Notes: generated by a model not told the origin, from the letters alone. A DNA stretch of 64,000 bases from Azoarcus sp. PA01 (GCA_001274695.2 LARU01000002.1:806001-870000), one strand, 5' to 3'. Positions 9,561 to 21,193 are shown, numbered from the stretch's first letter. Program-made: numbers and translations.

Positions 9561-11536
9561 TTATGCGGCGCACGGCACCGGCGCCGCGGAGCGGGCAGAG
9601 GCCGCCAATACCGAGGCGCCGAGCACCGCGTGGATCGCTCGCTCGAGTCCGGCCAGTTCGTCGAGCTGCGCGAGCATCGCGAGCTCGGCCTGTTCGAGCT
9701 CGGCGATCCGCTCTTCGAGCGTGTCGGTTGCCTGGTGGATGCGCTTGACGCTTTCGAGCCGGCGCTTGAGCTGGAACTGGTATTCCCGCACCTGCGTCTC
9801 GAGCGGCGACATCACCGCGCGCAGCCAGCGCTCGACGTCCCGGTTCGCGACTTCGAACGTGCGCCGCGCCTGCACCGCAACCGTTTCGAAGAAGCGTTGC
9901 GTCAGCGTGTGCTTTTCGGTCGTCACGAGCGTCAACGCGGTGTTGATCTGGCGATTGAACGCCGCTTCGAGCCGTTCGAGTTCGCGCTCGTAGCGCAACG
10001 TCGAGAACGCTTCGGGCGCGGCGAGCTTCAGTCCGTGCTCGACGCTGAAACGCTTGTACATGCTGTCGAGCATGCGCGTGATCTCGGCGATCTCGCCCGC
10101 CGATCGCGCGAGGCTGCCCCGCAGGTTTTCGAAGAACCCTTCCATCGCCGCGCTCAGGCCTTTCGAAAACGTGGATTCGAGCATCGCTTCGCGAGTACGG
10201 CGCGTCTCGTCACGCAACATGTCCATGCCCAAGTGGGCGAGCAGGTTGTTCGTCAGGTTCGAGAACACGCTGCGCACCGCGTAGTACTTCTGCAGCCCTT
10301 CCTCGAACTCGGTCTTTTCCGCGCGGATCTTGCGCATCATGTACTCGATGACGCTCTGGTTCTTGCCGCGCAGGTCGGTGAGCTCGTGCAATTGCTCGCG
10401 CAGCCCGGAAAGCCGTGCGCCGAGGAGTTCACGCGCCTGCCGGATCAGGTCGCCGGTTTCGCCGAGCGCACCGTCGCGGACGATTTCCTGCTTCGTCGGC
10501 AGCAGCTCCTCGCTGAGCGCGCGCTCGAGCGCGCCGAGGCGACTGCGCTCGAGCAGCGCTTCGTCATGGTGGATGCGCGCGACCAGCCCTTTCTGCGCGG
10601 AGACCGGGAAGACGCTTTCCGCCGGCACGTCCAGCACTTCCGCGACCGAGCGCAGCTGCCGGTCGATTTCCGCGTCGATGCGAGCCTCGTCGCGCAGGCC
10701 GTCCCACAGGCCGTCGATCTTGTTCAGCACGACGAGCCCCCCCTCCTCCCTCCGCCCGGGCCGCCGCGCACGTATTCGCGCCACACCGCGAGGTCGCTGT
10801 GCGTGACCCCGGTGTCGGCGGCGAGGACGAACAGCACCGCATGCGCATTGGGCAGCAGCGACAGCGTCAGTTCGGGCTCTGCACCGATCGCGTTGAGCCC
10901 GGGCGTATCGAGCACGACCAGCCCCTGTTCGAGCAGCGGGTGCGGAAACTCGACCACGACGTGGCGCCAGCTCGGGATTTCGACGAGGCCGTCGGGGCCG
11001 GCCTTGAGCCCTTCCGCGCTGTCCGGATCAACCTCGAAGCCCAGCTGCCGCGCCTCGGCGGGCGACACCCGCTCGGTGTCGCCGACCCGCGAGAATCCCT
11101 GCTGCAAATTGCCCAGCGAGCCGACGTCGAGCGGCAGCACGAGCCATTCCTGCGGGAACCGCTTGAGCTCGCTGACGCTCGCATGCGTCGCCCGGGTGCG
11201 GATCGGCAGCAGACGGATCTCGGGGCACGCTTCCGCGCTCCACTGCAGCTCGGTCGGACACATCGTCGTGCGGCCGGCGCTCGAAGGCAGTACGCGGTCG
11301 CCATAGCCGGAGAAAAAGAGCGCGTTGATCAGTTCCGACTTGCCCCGCGAGAACTCGGCGACGAAAGCGACCGTCAGCTTGTCGTCGCGCAGGCGTTCGA
11401 GCACGCACTGCAGCCGCAGGTCGCCCTGCGCATCGCCGATCTCGTTGTGCGACAGCCACTGGCGCAAGCGGCCGACCGCCGACGAGGCGGCCGCCCGCCA
11501 CTGGCTGTATGCCGAGAATTGGTCAACCAGGGTCAT
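9561..11536 (-). pseudogene. Dynamin-family GTPase, split by a frameshift at a 7-base G run
   Basis: Two overlapping minus-strand frames together make one dynamin-like protein of ~657 residues. The first (from ATG 11536, ~266 residues to its stop near 10724) holds the G1 loop AEFSRGKS (Gly65-Lys66-Ser67) and G3 DTPG (Asp210). The second (to 9561) begins in frame at GGLVVLNKID, the G4 motif, and continues with ~380 residues of mostly helical, coiled-coil-like sequence typical of bacterial dynamins. The break lies at the G7 run (C at 10737-10743 on the plus strand); one extra G, or a -1 slip, restores NKID. It may be a mutation, a sequencing error or true frameshifting. By family it would remodel membranes. 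Confidence 0.8.
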
Positions 11537-11689
11537 GTCGTCTCGCTCGCGCGCGGGGGGTTCACCGCGCAGAAATTACACACGGCGTCAGCATAACCTC
11601 GATTCGCTCACCATCCAATTCGGGACCCGCGCGATCTGATGAGCGTATTGCGCCGGCCTCGCCAGTGCGCAGAGTTTTCCCGGGAGAGC

Positions 11690-12505
11690 TCAGCGACGCT
11701 GGCAGTGCGGGCAGAAAAAAGTCGAGCGCTGGCCGAGCACGACCCGACGAACCGGCGTGGCGCACACCCGGCACGCCTGGCCTTCGCGCCCGTACACGAA
11801 GTACTGCTGCTGGAAGTACCCGGCGCGCCCGTCCCCGCCGACGAAGTCGCGCAACGTGCTGCCGCCGGCGTCGATCGCCGCGAGCAGCGTTTCGCGTACC
11901 GACGCGACAAGACGGGCGAGGCGCCGCGGCCCCATCGCGCCGGCCGGTTCGAGCGGATGGATGCGGGCGCGAAACAGGCTCTCGGAGGCGTAGATGTTGC
12001 CGACCCCAACGACACGATGCGCATCCATCAGCGTCTGCTTGATCGGCAGCCGCACTCCTCGCGTCACTTCATGCAGCCACGCGCCGGTAAAACCGCTCTC
12101 CAGCGGCTCGCGTCCGAGCGACGCGAGCAGCGGGTGGGACAAGCCGTCGCCCGGCTGCCACAGCACGAGGCCGAACCGGCGCGGATCGCGCAGCCGCAGC
12201 GCCTCGGCGCCGAACACCAGGTCGACGTGATCGTGCACGCCCGCGGGCTCGTCAGCCGACACCATCCTGAGGCTGCCCGACATGCCGAGATGCACGAGCA
12301 GGCTGCCGTGCGGAAAATCCAGCAGCAGATATTTCGCGCGGCGCCGCACGCCCTGCAATCCCTCGCCGACGAGCGTCTGCGCGAGATCCGCGGGCACCGG
12401 CTGGCGCAGCCGCGGATTGCGCACTTCGAGCGCCGTCACGGTCCGCCCGGCGACGCACGGACGAATGCCGCGGCACGTGATTTCCACCTCCGGCAATTCC
12501 GGCAT
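11690..12505 (-). CDS. mutM: Formamidopyrimidine-DNA glycosylase MutM (Fpg)
   Basis: This 271-residue glycosylase/AP lyase removes 8-oxoguanine and formamidopyrimidines. It begins MPELPEVE, where Pro2 is the Schiff-base nucleophile and Glu3 the acid after Met removal. The ATG at 12505 is therefore fixed, although the frame is open 23 codons further upstream. The helix-two-turn-helix region contains the GVGNIYASESLF motif. The C-terminal zinc finger is CRVCATPVRR...FFCPHCQ (C-x2-C...C-x2-C). It is divergent to the TPR protein gene, with ~190 bases between them. Confidence 0.96.
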   Translation of the reverse strand: MPELPEVEITCRGIRPCVAGRTVTALEVRNPRLRQPVPADLAQTLVGEGLQGVRRRAKYLLLDFPHGSLLVHLGMSGSLRMVSADEPAGVHDHVDLVFGAEALRLRDPRRFGLVLWQPGDGLSHPLLASLGREPLESGFTGAWLHEVTRGVRLPIKQTLMDAHRVVGVGNIYASESLFRARIHPLEPAGAMGPRRLARLVASVRETLLAAIDAGGSTLRDFVGGDGRAGYFQQQYFVYGREGQACRVCATPVRRVVLGQRSTFFCPHCQRR

Positions 12506-12699
12506 CGGCAATCCTTCTTCGAATTCCTCGCACAAGCGGCGTGCTTGCTCATGCGACGTGAAACTGCATAACATGGGGCGAACGGAATCGTTTCCGACCC
12601 TTCTAATCCACGACCACCTCGTTGGCGGACCCCAGCATACAGCCGGATACGGCAGCTTGCAGCGTCCGCGGCTTCACGGAATCCCCTTCGGGCATCAAC

Positions 12700-14421
12700 A
12701 TGAATCGTACTGCTTCCCTGCTCACTGCCGGCCTCGGGCTGGCGATCGCGCTTGCGTTCCCCGCATTCGCGCAGACGATCGACATCGCCGCCGAACCCGC
12801 CTCGACGGAGGCGCCCGAGGTTGCGGAGCAGCCGCTGACCGCGCAGATGCTATACACCTTCCTGCTGGCCGAGATCGCCGGGGCCCGTGGCGAAATCGGT
12901 GTCTCGGTGCAAGCCTACCTCGATCTGGCGCAACGCACCCGCGACCCGCGCATCGCGCGGCGCGCAGTCGAAATCGCGCTGTTCGCGCGCGACCTGTCCG
13001 CCGCCACCGAAGCGGCCAGGATCTGGGTCGACGTCGAGCCCGAGTCCGCCGAAGCCCGGCGCGTGATGGCGGGGATTCTCTCGGGCGGCACCGGGCAGCT
13101 CGAGCAGGTGCAGATCCAGCTCGCCCGCCTGCTCGCAGAGTCGCCGGACCAGATCGAAAACCACCTGATGGGGCTCAACCGCGCGTTCGCGCGCATCAGC
13201 GACAAGCAGGCGGTGAAAGGCATCATCGACCGCCTGACCGAGCCGTACCTCGACCTCCCCGAAGCGCAGTTCGCTCGCGCACAGGCGGCGATCACCGCCG
13301 ACGACGCGATCGCCTCGCTCGCCGCGATCGACCTCGCGCTCGGGCTTCGCCCGGACTGGGAGCTTGCGATCCTGTTCAAGGCGCAGCTGCTGGCGCAGTC
13401 CGATTCGCCCGACGCGGCGCTGCAGCTCATCAAGGAGCATATCGACCGTCACCCCGAGAGCCAGAACGCGCGTGTCGCCTATGCGCGCGGCCTGGTTTCG
13501 GCGCGCCGCTTCGAGGCCGCGCGCGACGAGTTCCGCCAGCTCCTCGACAACGCGCCGAACGACCGCGACCTGATGTACGCCGTCGGCCTGCTGTCGGCCC
13601 AACTCGACGATTTCGACGCCGCGGCGCCGCTGCTCGAACAGGCGCTGAACGCCGGCCATCCGGAAGCGGATGGAATCCGCCTCAATCTTGGCCAGATCGC
13701 CGAACGCCGGGAGGACAGCGAGGGCGCGATGCGCTGGTACCGCACTGTCGAGCCCGGACGCCACCATACCGACGCCCAGATCCGCATCGCAGTGCTGCTC
13801 GCGCAACAGGGGAACCTGCAGCAGGCGCGCGAACACCTGCAGTCGGTGCAGGCCGGACCCGACACGATCAAGCGGCTGCGGCTTGCCGAGGTGCAACTGC
13901 TGCGAGCCGAAGGGCGCGAAGCCGAAGCGCTCGGACTCCTCGACACTGAACTGCGCAAGACCCCCGAAGACCCGGACCTGCTCTACGAGTCGTCGATGCT
14001 CGCCGAACACCTCGGCCAGCTCGACGTCATGGAAGGGCGGCTGCGCAAGCTCATCGCGCTGCAACCCGACCACGCCCACGCCTACAACGCGCTCGGCTAT
14101 TCGCTGGCCGACCGCGGACTGCGCCTCGACGAAGCCGAAGCGCTGATCGCGCGCGCGCTCGAACTGACCCCCGGCGATCCTTTCATCCTCGACAGCATGG
14201 GCTGGGTCAACTTCCGGCAGGGCGACACGGCTGCGGCGCTCGCCCATCTCGAAAAAGCCTACAGCCTGCGTCCCGACCCCGAAATCGCCGCCCACTTGGG
14301 CGAAGTGTTGTGGAGCCTGAACCGCCAGGCCGACGCGACGCGGATCTGGAACGAAGCTTTGCAGGCCCATCCCGACAGCACGGCACTGAAGAACGTCATG
14401 CAGCGTTTCGGCCAGCGATGA
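12700..14421 (+). CDS. Exported TPR-repeat protein
   Basis: This is a 573-residue protein with a signal peptide (residues 1-24, ending FAQ). The rest is made of tetratricopeptide-type helical repeats, for example the YNALGYSLADRGLRLDEAEALIARALELTPGD region near the C-terminus and repeated A-x3-A/L-x-P spacing through the middle. Such proteins are scaffolds in the periplasm or at the outer membrane; no enzyme motif is visible. The ATG at 12700 gives a clean signal peptide; an ATG at 12622 would add 26 residues without it at the terminus. Its TGA overlaps the lolB ATG, so a role linked to lipoprotein sorting or outer-membrane assembly is possible but unproven. Confidence 0.85.
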   Translation: MNRTASLLTAGLGLAIALAFPAFAQTIDIAAEPASTEAPEVAEQPLTAQMLYTFLLAEIAGARGEIGVSVQAYLDLAQRTRDPRIARRAVEIALFARDLSAATEAARIWVDVEPESAEARRVMAGILSGGTGQLEQVQIQLARLLAESPDQIENHLMGLNRAFARISDKQAVKGIIDRLTEPYLDLPEAQFARAQAAITADDAIASLAAIDLALGLRPDWELAILFKAQLLAQSDSPDAALQLIKEHIDRHPESQNARVAYARGLVSARRFEAARDEFRQLLDNAPNDRDLMYAVGLLSAQLDDFDAAAPLLEQALNAGHPEADGIRLNLGQIAERREDSEGAMRWYRTVEPGRHHTDAQIRIAVLLAQQGNLQQAREHLQSVQAGPDTIKRLRLAEVQLLRAEGREAEALGLLDTELRKTPEDPDLLYESSMLAEHLGQLDVMEGRLRKLIALQPDHAHAYNALGYSLADRGLRLDEAEALIARALELTPGDPFILDSMGWVNFRQGDTAAALAHLEKAYSLRPDPEIAAHLGEVLWSLNRQADATRIWNEALQAHPDSTALKNVMQRFGQR

Positions 14422-15005
14422 GCCGGCGCCTTGCAAAATTCGCGGCGATCGCGGTGTTGACAACCGCTGCGCTGTCCGGCTGCGCGATCCAGCCGCCCGC
14501 CCCGCCGGCGGCGACCGTCGCGCCGCGGCCGATCGCCTCGTCGTTCGAACTCGAAGGCCGCCTTTCGGCGACCGACGGCGAACGCGCCGCGAACGGCGGG
14601 TTGCAATGGTTTCACTCGCCGGCCGTGGACGAATGGACCGTCCTGAACCCGCTCGGGCAGATCGTCGGCCAACTCGTCACGACCGCCGAAGGCGCGCGGC
14701 TGCGTACCGCGGACGGTCGCGTCGAGCACAGTGACGACGCCGCCGCGATGCTGAACCGATTGCTCGGCGTCGCCGCACCGCTCGACGGGCTCGCCTACTG
14801 GGTGCAGGCGACGGCCCGCGCCGGCGCCCGCGTGCTCGACATCGACGATCGCGGTCGTCCGGCGCGCATCACCGACGCCGGCTGGACGATCGACTACGTC
14901 GAATATGCCGGCGCCGCGGTCGACGCGTTGCCGCGCCGGATCGATGCCCACTGGGGCGACGCCCGTATCCGGCTTATCATCGATCAATGGACACCGCTGA
15001 ATTGA
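14418..15005 (+). CDS. lolB: Outer membrane lipoprotein LolB
   Basis: This 195-residue lipoprotein has lipobox LSGC with the acylated Cys at position 22. It is the outer-membrane receptor that takes lipoproteins from LolA and inserts them. The body has the LolB strands: FELEGRLS, GGLQWFHSPAVDEWTVLNPLG, the MLNRLLG segment, YWVQ, and the C-terminal RIRLIIDQW. The ATG at 14418 overlaps the previous stop (ATGA). The last 19 bases overlap the ispE start. The lolB-ispE-prs order is typical for beta- and gammaproteobacteria and supports the call. Confidence 0.92.
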   Translation: MSRRLAKFAAIAVLTTAALSGCAIQPPAPPAATVAPRPIASSFELEGRLSATDGERAANGGLQWFHSPAVDEWTVLNPLGQIVGQLVTTAEGARLRTADGRVEHSDDAAAMLNRLLGVAAPLDGLAYWVQATARAGARVLDIDDRGRPARITDAGWTIDYVEYAGAAVDALPRRIDAHWGDARIRLIIDQWTPLN

Positions 15006-15841
15006 TCCGTCTTCTCGATTGCCCGGCGCCGGCGAAGCTGAACCTCTTCCTGCATGTCATCGGGCGCCGTGCAGATGGCTATCATCTGCTGCAAACCGCG
15101 TTTCGCCTGCTCGACTGGGGCGATGCGCTGTCGTTCGAGCTGCGCAATGACGATGTCGTCACGCGCGTCACCGACCTGCCCGGCGTTTCCGCCGAGCATG
15201 ACCTCGTCGTCCGGGCAGCGCGGCTGCTGCAGTCCTACACCGGGTGCCGGCGCGGCGCCGACATCCGTGTGGACAAGCGGCTGCCGATGGGCGGCGGTCT
15301 CGGCGGCGGCAGTTCGGACGCCGCGACGACGCTGATCGCGCTGAACCGCCTGTGGCGCACCGGCGTCCGCCGTGAAGAGCTTGCGGCGCTCGGGCTGCGG
15401 CTCGGCGCGGACGTCCCGTTTTTCATCTTCGGCCGCGACGCGTTCGCCGAAGGGGTCGGCGACGAACTGCACCCGCTCGACCTTCCGCCGGCCTGGTACG
15501 TCATCGTCGCGCCACCGGTCACGGTACCCACCGTGGAAATTTTTGCAGCGCAGGAGTTGACGCGGAATACCGAACCCATCAAAATTACGGACTTCGCAGC
15601 GAGCACCACTCGTAACGATCTGCAAGCGGTTGCGTGCAGTCGTTACCCCGAGATCGGTGCAGCAATCGACTGGCTGGCGCAGTTTGCGCCAGCGCGAATG
15701 ACCGGTTCGGGCGCCTGCATTTTTGCGCAGGTGGCAAGCGAGGACGATGCCGAACGCATCGTCGCAAGCTGTCCGGGGTCGTACCGGGCATGGAAAGCGC
15801 GCAGCGTGATGCAGCATCCGCTTCGCAACTGGGTCGATTGA
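14987..15841 (+). CDS. ispE: 4-diphosphocytidyl-2-C-methyl-D-erythritol kinase IspE
   Basis: This is a 284-residue GHMP kinase of the non-mevalonate isoprenoid pathway. It phosphorylates CDP-ME at the 2-hydroxyl. Motif 1 is CPAPAKLNLFLHV, the ATP-binding glycine loop PMGGGLGGGSS lies at residues 100-110, and the third motif is MTGSGACIF near the C-terminus. The conserved RADGYH motif is at residues 28-33. It overlaps the end of lolB by 19 bases and is followed by tRNA-Gln. Confidence 0.96.
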   Translation: MDTAELIRLLDCPAPAKLNLFLHVIGRRADGYHLLQTAFRLLDWGDALSFELRNDDVVTRVTDLPGVSAEHDLVVRAARLLQSYTGCRRGADIRVDKRLPMGGGLGGGSSDAATTLIALNRLWRTGVRREELAALGLRLGADVPFFIFGRDAFAEGVGDELHPLDLPPAWYVIVAPPVTVPTVEIFAAQELTRNTEPIKITDFAASTTRNDLQAVACSRYPEIGAAIDWLAQFAPARMTGSGACIFAQVASEDDAERIVASCPGSYRAWKARSVMQHPLRNWVD

Positions 15842-15860
15842 GCGGGCGAAAAGGTTTTAC

Positions 15861-15937
15861 TGGGGAGTCGCCAAGTTGGTCAAGGCACCGGATTTTGATT
15901 CCGGCATTCGAAGGTTCGAATCCTTCTTCCCCAGCCA
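15861..15937 (+). tRNA. tRNA-Gln (anticodon TTG)
   Basis: The acceptor stem TGGGGAG pairs with TTCCCCA (U1-A72, typical of tRNA-Gln). The anticodon arm is CCGGA-TTTTGAT-TCCGG, giving UUG, and the T arm is GAAGG-TTCGAAT-CCTTC. The discriminator is G73 and CCA is encoded. It lies between ispE and prs, its usual place in betaproteobacteria. Confidence 0.97.
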
Positions 15938-15944
15938 GTAAATT

Positions 15945-15978
15945 ACGGGCAGGCCGCGCGCCTGCCCGTATCGTTTTT
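15945..15978 (+). terminator. Rho-independent terminator after tRNA-Gln
   Basis: A perfect 9-bp stem (ACGGGCAGG / CCTGCCCGT, 15945-15953 and 15961-15969) with a 7-base loop is followed by ATCGTTTTT. It separates the ispE/tRNA-Gln transcript from prs, whose ATG lies 36 bases further on, so prs probably has some read-through or a promoter overlapping this point. Confidence 0.88.
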
Positions 15979-16013
15979 ATCGCCACCATTCTATCGGCAT
16001 CGGAGTTTCGGAC

Positions 16014-16964
16014 ATGGCCTACGGCAGCCTGATGGTCTTCACCGGCAACGCCAACCCCAAGCTTGCCTCGGACGTCGTGCGCAGACTGGGCATTTCGATC
16101 GGGGCGGCCACGGTGGGCCGGTTCTCCGACGGTGAAGTCAATATCGAACTGCTCGAGAACGTCCGCGGCAAGGACATCTTCGTCCTGCAACCGACCTGCT
16201 CGCCGACGAACGAGAACCTGATGGAGCTGCTGGTCCTCGTCGATGCGTTGAAGCGCGCGTCGGCCGGCCGCATCACCGCCGCGATCCCCTACTTCGGCTA
16301 TGCCCGCCAGGACCGCCGTCCGCGCTCGGCACGCGTGCCGATCACCGCGAAAGTGGTCGCCAACATGCTGCAGGCCGTCGGTGTTCAGCGTCTCCTGACG
16401 ATGGACCTGCACGCCGACCAGATCCAGGGTTTCTTCGACATCGCGGTCGACAACGTGTATGCGGCCCCGGTGCTGCTCGCCGACCTCGACAAGCAGAAAT
16501 ACGATGACCTGCTGGTCGTGTCGCCTGACGTCGGCGGCGTCGTGCGCGCCCGCGCGTTCGCCAAGCGCATGGAATGCGATCTGGCGATCATCGACAAACG
16601 CCGCCCGAAAGCGAACGTCTCCGAAGTCATGAACATCATCGGCGAAGTCAAGGATCGCACCTGCGTGATCATGGACGACATCGTCGATACCGCCGGCACG
16701 CTGTGCAAGGCCGCGACGGCGCTGAAGGAAAACGGCGCCCGCCGCGTGCTGTCGTACTGCACCCACGCGGTGCTATCCGGGTCGGCGGCGGCGCGCATCG
16801 CCGATTCCGATCTCGACGAACTGGTCGTCACCGACACCATCCCGCTGCGCGACGACGCGAAAGCCTGTTCGCGCATCCGCCAGATCTCGGTGGCCTCGCT
16901 GCTCGCCGACACCGTGCTGCGGATCAGCAACGAGGAATCGGTCAGCTCGCTGTTCATGGAATGA
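16014..16964 (+). CDS. prs: Ribose-phosphate pyrophosphokinase (PRPP synthase)
   Basis: This 316-residue enzyme makes PRPP from ribose 5-phosphate and ATP, for nucleotide, histidine, tryptophan and NAD synthesis. Visible family motifs are [10 protein letters not shown] (ribose-5-P loop region), YFGYARQDR (ATP contact), the [11 protein letters not shown] signature, [17 protein letters not shown], and the PRPP-binding loop [13 protein letters not shown]. The length is normal for class I enzymes. rplY follows after a ~80-base leader with two hairpins. Confidence 0.97.
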   Translation: MAYGSLMVFTGNANPKLASDVVRRLGISIGAATVGRFSDGEVNIELLENVRGKDIFVLQPTCSPTNENLMELLVLVDALKRASAGRITAAIPYFGYARQDRRPRSARVPITAKVVANMLQAVGVQRLLTMDLHADQIQGFFDIAVDNVYAAPVLLADLDKQKYDDLLVVSPDVGGVVRARAFAKRMECDLAIIDKRRPKANVSEVMNIIGEVKDRTCVIMDDIVDTAGTLCKAATALKENGARRVLSYCTHAVLSGSAAARIADSDLDELVVTDTIPLRDDAKACSRIRQISVASLLADTVLRISNEESVSSLFME

Positions 16965-16970
16965 ATCTTC

Positions 16971-17020
16971 GCCGCCGGCACGAACCGGCGGCCCACCCCA
17001 TCCGCCTGGTCGCGGGCGGA
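16971..17020 (+). terminator. Two consecutive stem-loops between prs and rplY
   Basis: The first stem is GCCGCCGG/CCGGCGGC (16971-16978 and 16985-16992, 6-base loop). The second is TCCGCC/GGCGGA (17001-17006 and 17015-17020) and is followed by TCGTTT. Together they could attenuate read-through from prs or structure the rplY leader. The U-run is weak, so full termination is doubtful. Confidence 0.4.
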
Positions 17021-17043
17021 TCGTTTCAACCAGGAGTCACACA

Positions 17044-17649
17044 ATGCAAATCCAGTTCAAGGCCACCCCGCGCGTGGAACAGGGCACGGGTGCGAGCCGC
17101 CGCCTGCGTCGCGCCGGCCAGATCCCCGGCATCATCTATGGCGCCAACGCCGACGCCCAGGCGATCACGGTCGACCACAATGAGCTCTACCACCTGCTGA
17201 AGAAGGAAGCTTTCCACGCTTCGGTGCTCGGGATCGAGCTCGAAGGCGCGAAGCAGACCGTCGTGCTGCGCGACGTCCAGTGGCATCCGTACAAGCAGCA
17301 AGTGCTGCACCTCGACTTCCAGCGCGTCGATGCGGGCCACAAACTCCACCTGAAAGTGCCGCTGCACTTCATCAACAACGACACCAACCCGGCGGTCAAG
17401 CTCGGCGGCTGCATGATCTCGCACACGATGACCGAACTCGACGTCGCGTGCCTGCCGGCGAACCTGCCTGAATTCATCGAAGTCGACCTGCAGACGCTCG
17501 AAGCCGGCCAGTCGATCCACGTCTCGCAGCTCAAGCTGCCTGAAGGCGTCGAAGTCGTCCACCACGGCGAAGGCGACCCGGTCGTCGCGACCGCGCTGAC
17601 CGTCAAGGGCGGCGCCGCCGAAGCCGCCGAAGGCGAAGCCGCGGCCTGA
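17044..17649 (+). CDS. rplY: 50S ribosomal protein L25/general stress protein Ctc
   Basis: This 201-residue protein is the long (CTC/TL5) form of L25. The N-terminal 5S-rRNA-binding domain (about residues 1-95) contains GTGASRRLRRAGQIPGIIYG and HPYKQQVLHLDFQRV. A C-terminal beta domain follows (about 96-180), with LPEFIEVDL and SIHVSQLKLPEGVE, and then an Ala/Glu-rich tail. A CAGGAG ribosome binding site lies 8 bases before the ATG. It sits between prs and pth, the classic order. Confidence 0.95.
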   Translation: MQIQFKATPRVEQGTGASRRLRRAGQIPGIIYGANADAQAITVDHNELYHLLKKEAFHASVLGIELEGAKQTVVLRDVQWHPYKQQVLHLDFQRVDAGHKLHLKVPLHFINNDTNPAVKLGGCMISHTMTELDVACLPANLPEFIEVDLQTLEAGQSIHVSQLKLPEGVEVVHHGEGDPVVATALTVKGGAAEAAEGEAAA

Positions 17650-17698
17650 GGCTGCGACTTCTCGGTCGCACCCGGTCGGGATTGAAGACCTCGATTCG

Positions 17699-18289
17699 AT
17701 GAGTGCCGCAGCCCCGCGCCTCGTCGTCGGCCTCGGCAATCCCGGCGCCGAATATTCCGAAACCCGGCACAATGCCGGGTTTTGGTTTTGTCAGCAGCTC
17801 GCCGACAAGCTCGGCGTGCGTTTCAGCCACGAGTCGCGTTTTCACGGCTTCGTCGCCCATGCACGCGACGTCGGCGTATGGCTGCTGATCCCGCAGACTT
17901 ACATGAACCGTTCGGGGCAGGCAGTCGGGGCGCTGGCGCGCTTCTACCGCATCGCGCCGGCCGAGATTCTCGTCGTCCATGACGAACTGGACATCCCTCC
18001 AGGCCAGTTGCGCCTGAAATTCGGCGGCGGACTCGGCGGCCACAATGGCCTCAAGGACACGTCAGCGCACCTCGCGACCAACGATTACTGGCGGCTGCGC
18101 ATCGGGATCGGCCATCCCGGCGACCGCAACGAAGTCGTCAACTACGTGCTGAAATCGGCGCGCCGCGAAGAACAGGCGCAGATCGACGAAGCGCTCGAGC
18201 GTGCGCTGGCGGCGTGGCCGCTGATCGCGCGCGGTGAATGGAACGCCGCCACGACCCGCCTCAACGCCCGCCCCGCCGCGCCGAAGTAG
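17699..18289 (+). CDS. pth: Peptidyl-tRNA hydrolase Pth
   Basis: This 196-residue esterase frees tRNA from peptidyl-tRNAs that drop off the ribosome. The N-terminal motif is GLGNPGAEYSETRHNAGF, with the conserved Asn14 and catalytic His24. It is followed by PQTYMNRSGQAV, HDELDIPPGQLRLKFGGGLGGHNGLKD and RLRIGIGHP, all conserved in bacterial Pth. It lies 49 bases after rplY in the same direction. Confidence 0.96.
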   Translation: MSAAAPRLVVGLGNPGAEYSETRHNAGFWFCQQLADKLGVRFSHESRFHGFVAHARDVGVWLLIPQTYMNRSGQAVGALARFYRIAPAEILVVHDELDIPPGQLRLKFGGGLGGHNGLKDTSAHLATNDYWRLRIGIGHPGDRNEVVNYVLKSARREEQAQIDEALERALAAWPLIARGEWNAATTRLNARPAAPK

Positions 18290-18420
18290 GCTGAAAATGG
18301 AGTCCGGCGTTTCGTACACCTACTCCCGGCTCTTGACGGCACGTTGCGGCGAGAGTGCCGCCGACGGCGACCAGCTTCGATTGCAAGCCATTGATTCGGC
18401 AATTAGAATCATGCCTTGAC

Positions 18421-18507
18421 TGGTGCCGGGAGAGGGACTCGAACCCTCACAGTGTTACCACCGGCGGATTTTGAATCCGCTGCGTCTACCGATTCCGCCA
18501 TCCCGGC
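18421..18507 (-). tRNA. tRNA-Leu (anticodon CAA)
   Basis: On the minus strand the gene starts GCCGGGA and ends TCCCGGC-A-CCA, with CCA encoded. The anticodon arm is GCGGA-TTCAAAA-TCCGC (CAA, reading UUG). A long variable arm (GGTGGTAACACTG region) marks a class II tRNA-Leu. It lies antisense between pth and queA and ends 47 bases before the queA start. Confidence 0.97.
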
Positions 18508-18554
18508 AGGGAAGCGCCGCATTATCCATGAAACTGCCCCCCACCAGCAAGCGC

Positions 18555-20694
<2,140 letters not shown>

Positions 20695-20706
20695 CTAGCC
20701 AACGGT

Positions 20707-20730
20707 CGCGGCGCCAGCCCGGGCGCCGCG
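20707..20730 (+). terminator. GC-rich stem-loop after tgt
   Basis: A perfect 9-bp stem (CGCGGCGCC / GGCGCCGCG) has a 6-base loop and begins 12 bases after the tgt stop. There is no U-run, so it may slow or stabilise rather than terminate. It lies just upstream of the predicted yajC promoter. Confidence 0.45.
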
Positions 20731-20751
20731 ACGAGGCGCGACTTATCCTGC

Positions 20752-20760
20752 TGCTATAAT
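20752..20760 (+). promoter_or_regulatory. Extended -10 promoter for yajC-secD-secF
   Basis: TGCTATAAT is a perfect TATAAT hexamer with the TGn extension, 32 bases before the yajC start codon. No good -35 is seen, which fits an extended -10 promoter. A GC hairpin just upstream isolates it from tgt. Confidence 0.65.
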
Positions 20761-20792
20761 CGGCCGCTTTACGCAACCACCCGGAGTCCCAC

Positions 20793-21119
20793 GTGTTCAT
20801 TTCCAACGCTTACGCCCAGGCCGCGCCTGCGGGCGACCCGACCGGCGGCCTGATGGGCATGCTGCCGCTGATCCTGATGTTCATCGTGCTGTGGTTCCTG
20901 ATGATCCGCCCGCAGATGAAGCGCGCCAAGGAACACAAGGCGATGGTCGCTGCGATCGCGAAAGGCGACGAAATCGTCACCCAGGGCGGCATCGCCGGTC
21001 GCGTGACCCAGGTGGGCGAAAATTTCCTGCACGTCGAAGTGGCCGACAACGTCAATATCGTCGTCCAGGCCCAGTCGGTCACCAACGTGCTGCCGAAGGG
21101 CACGCTGAAGACCCTGTGA
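20793..21119 (+). CDS. yajC: Preprotein translocase subunit YajC
   Basis: This 108-residue protein has a single membrane helix (about residues 20-40, LPLILMFIVLWFLMI) followed by RPQMKRAKEHKAM and a cytoplasmic domain with GDEIVTQGGIAGRV, the YajC hallmark. The start is GTG at 20793 with GGAG ~8 bases upstream. It forms a complex with SecD and SecF, encoded next, that assists SecYEG translocation. Confidence 0.95.
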   Translation: MFISNAYAQAAPAGDPTGGLMGMLPLILMFIVLWFLMIRPQMKRAKEHKAMVAAIAKGDEIVTQGGIAGRVTQVGENFLHVEVADNVNIVVQAQSVTNVLPKGTLKTL

Positions 21120-21193
21120 GGCCCGCGGCGGCGTGAGCGTCCCGCTCCGCCGCCCCTGCGCATGGCGCCTCCCCACCCCACTTCATTCAAGTC

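Noticed and set aside
18423..18554. N-terminal extension of queA
   Set aside because: The extended frame runs through the antisense tRNA-Leu; the standard QueA N-terminus begins at 18555.
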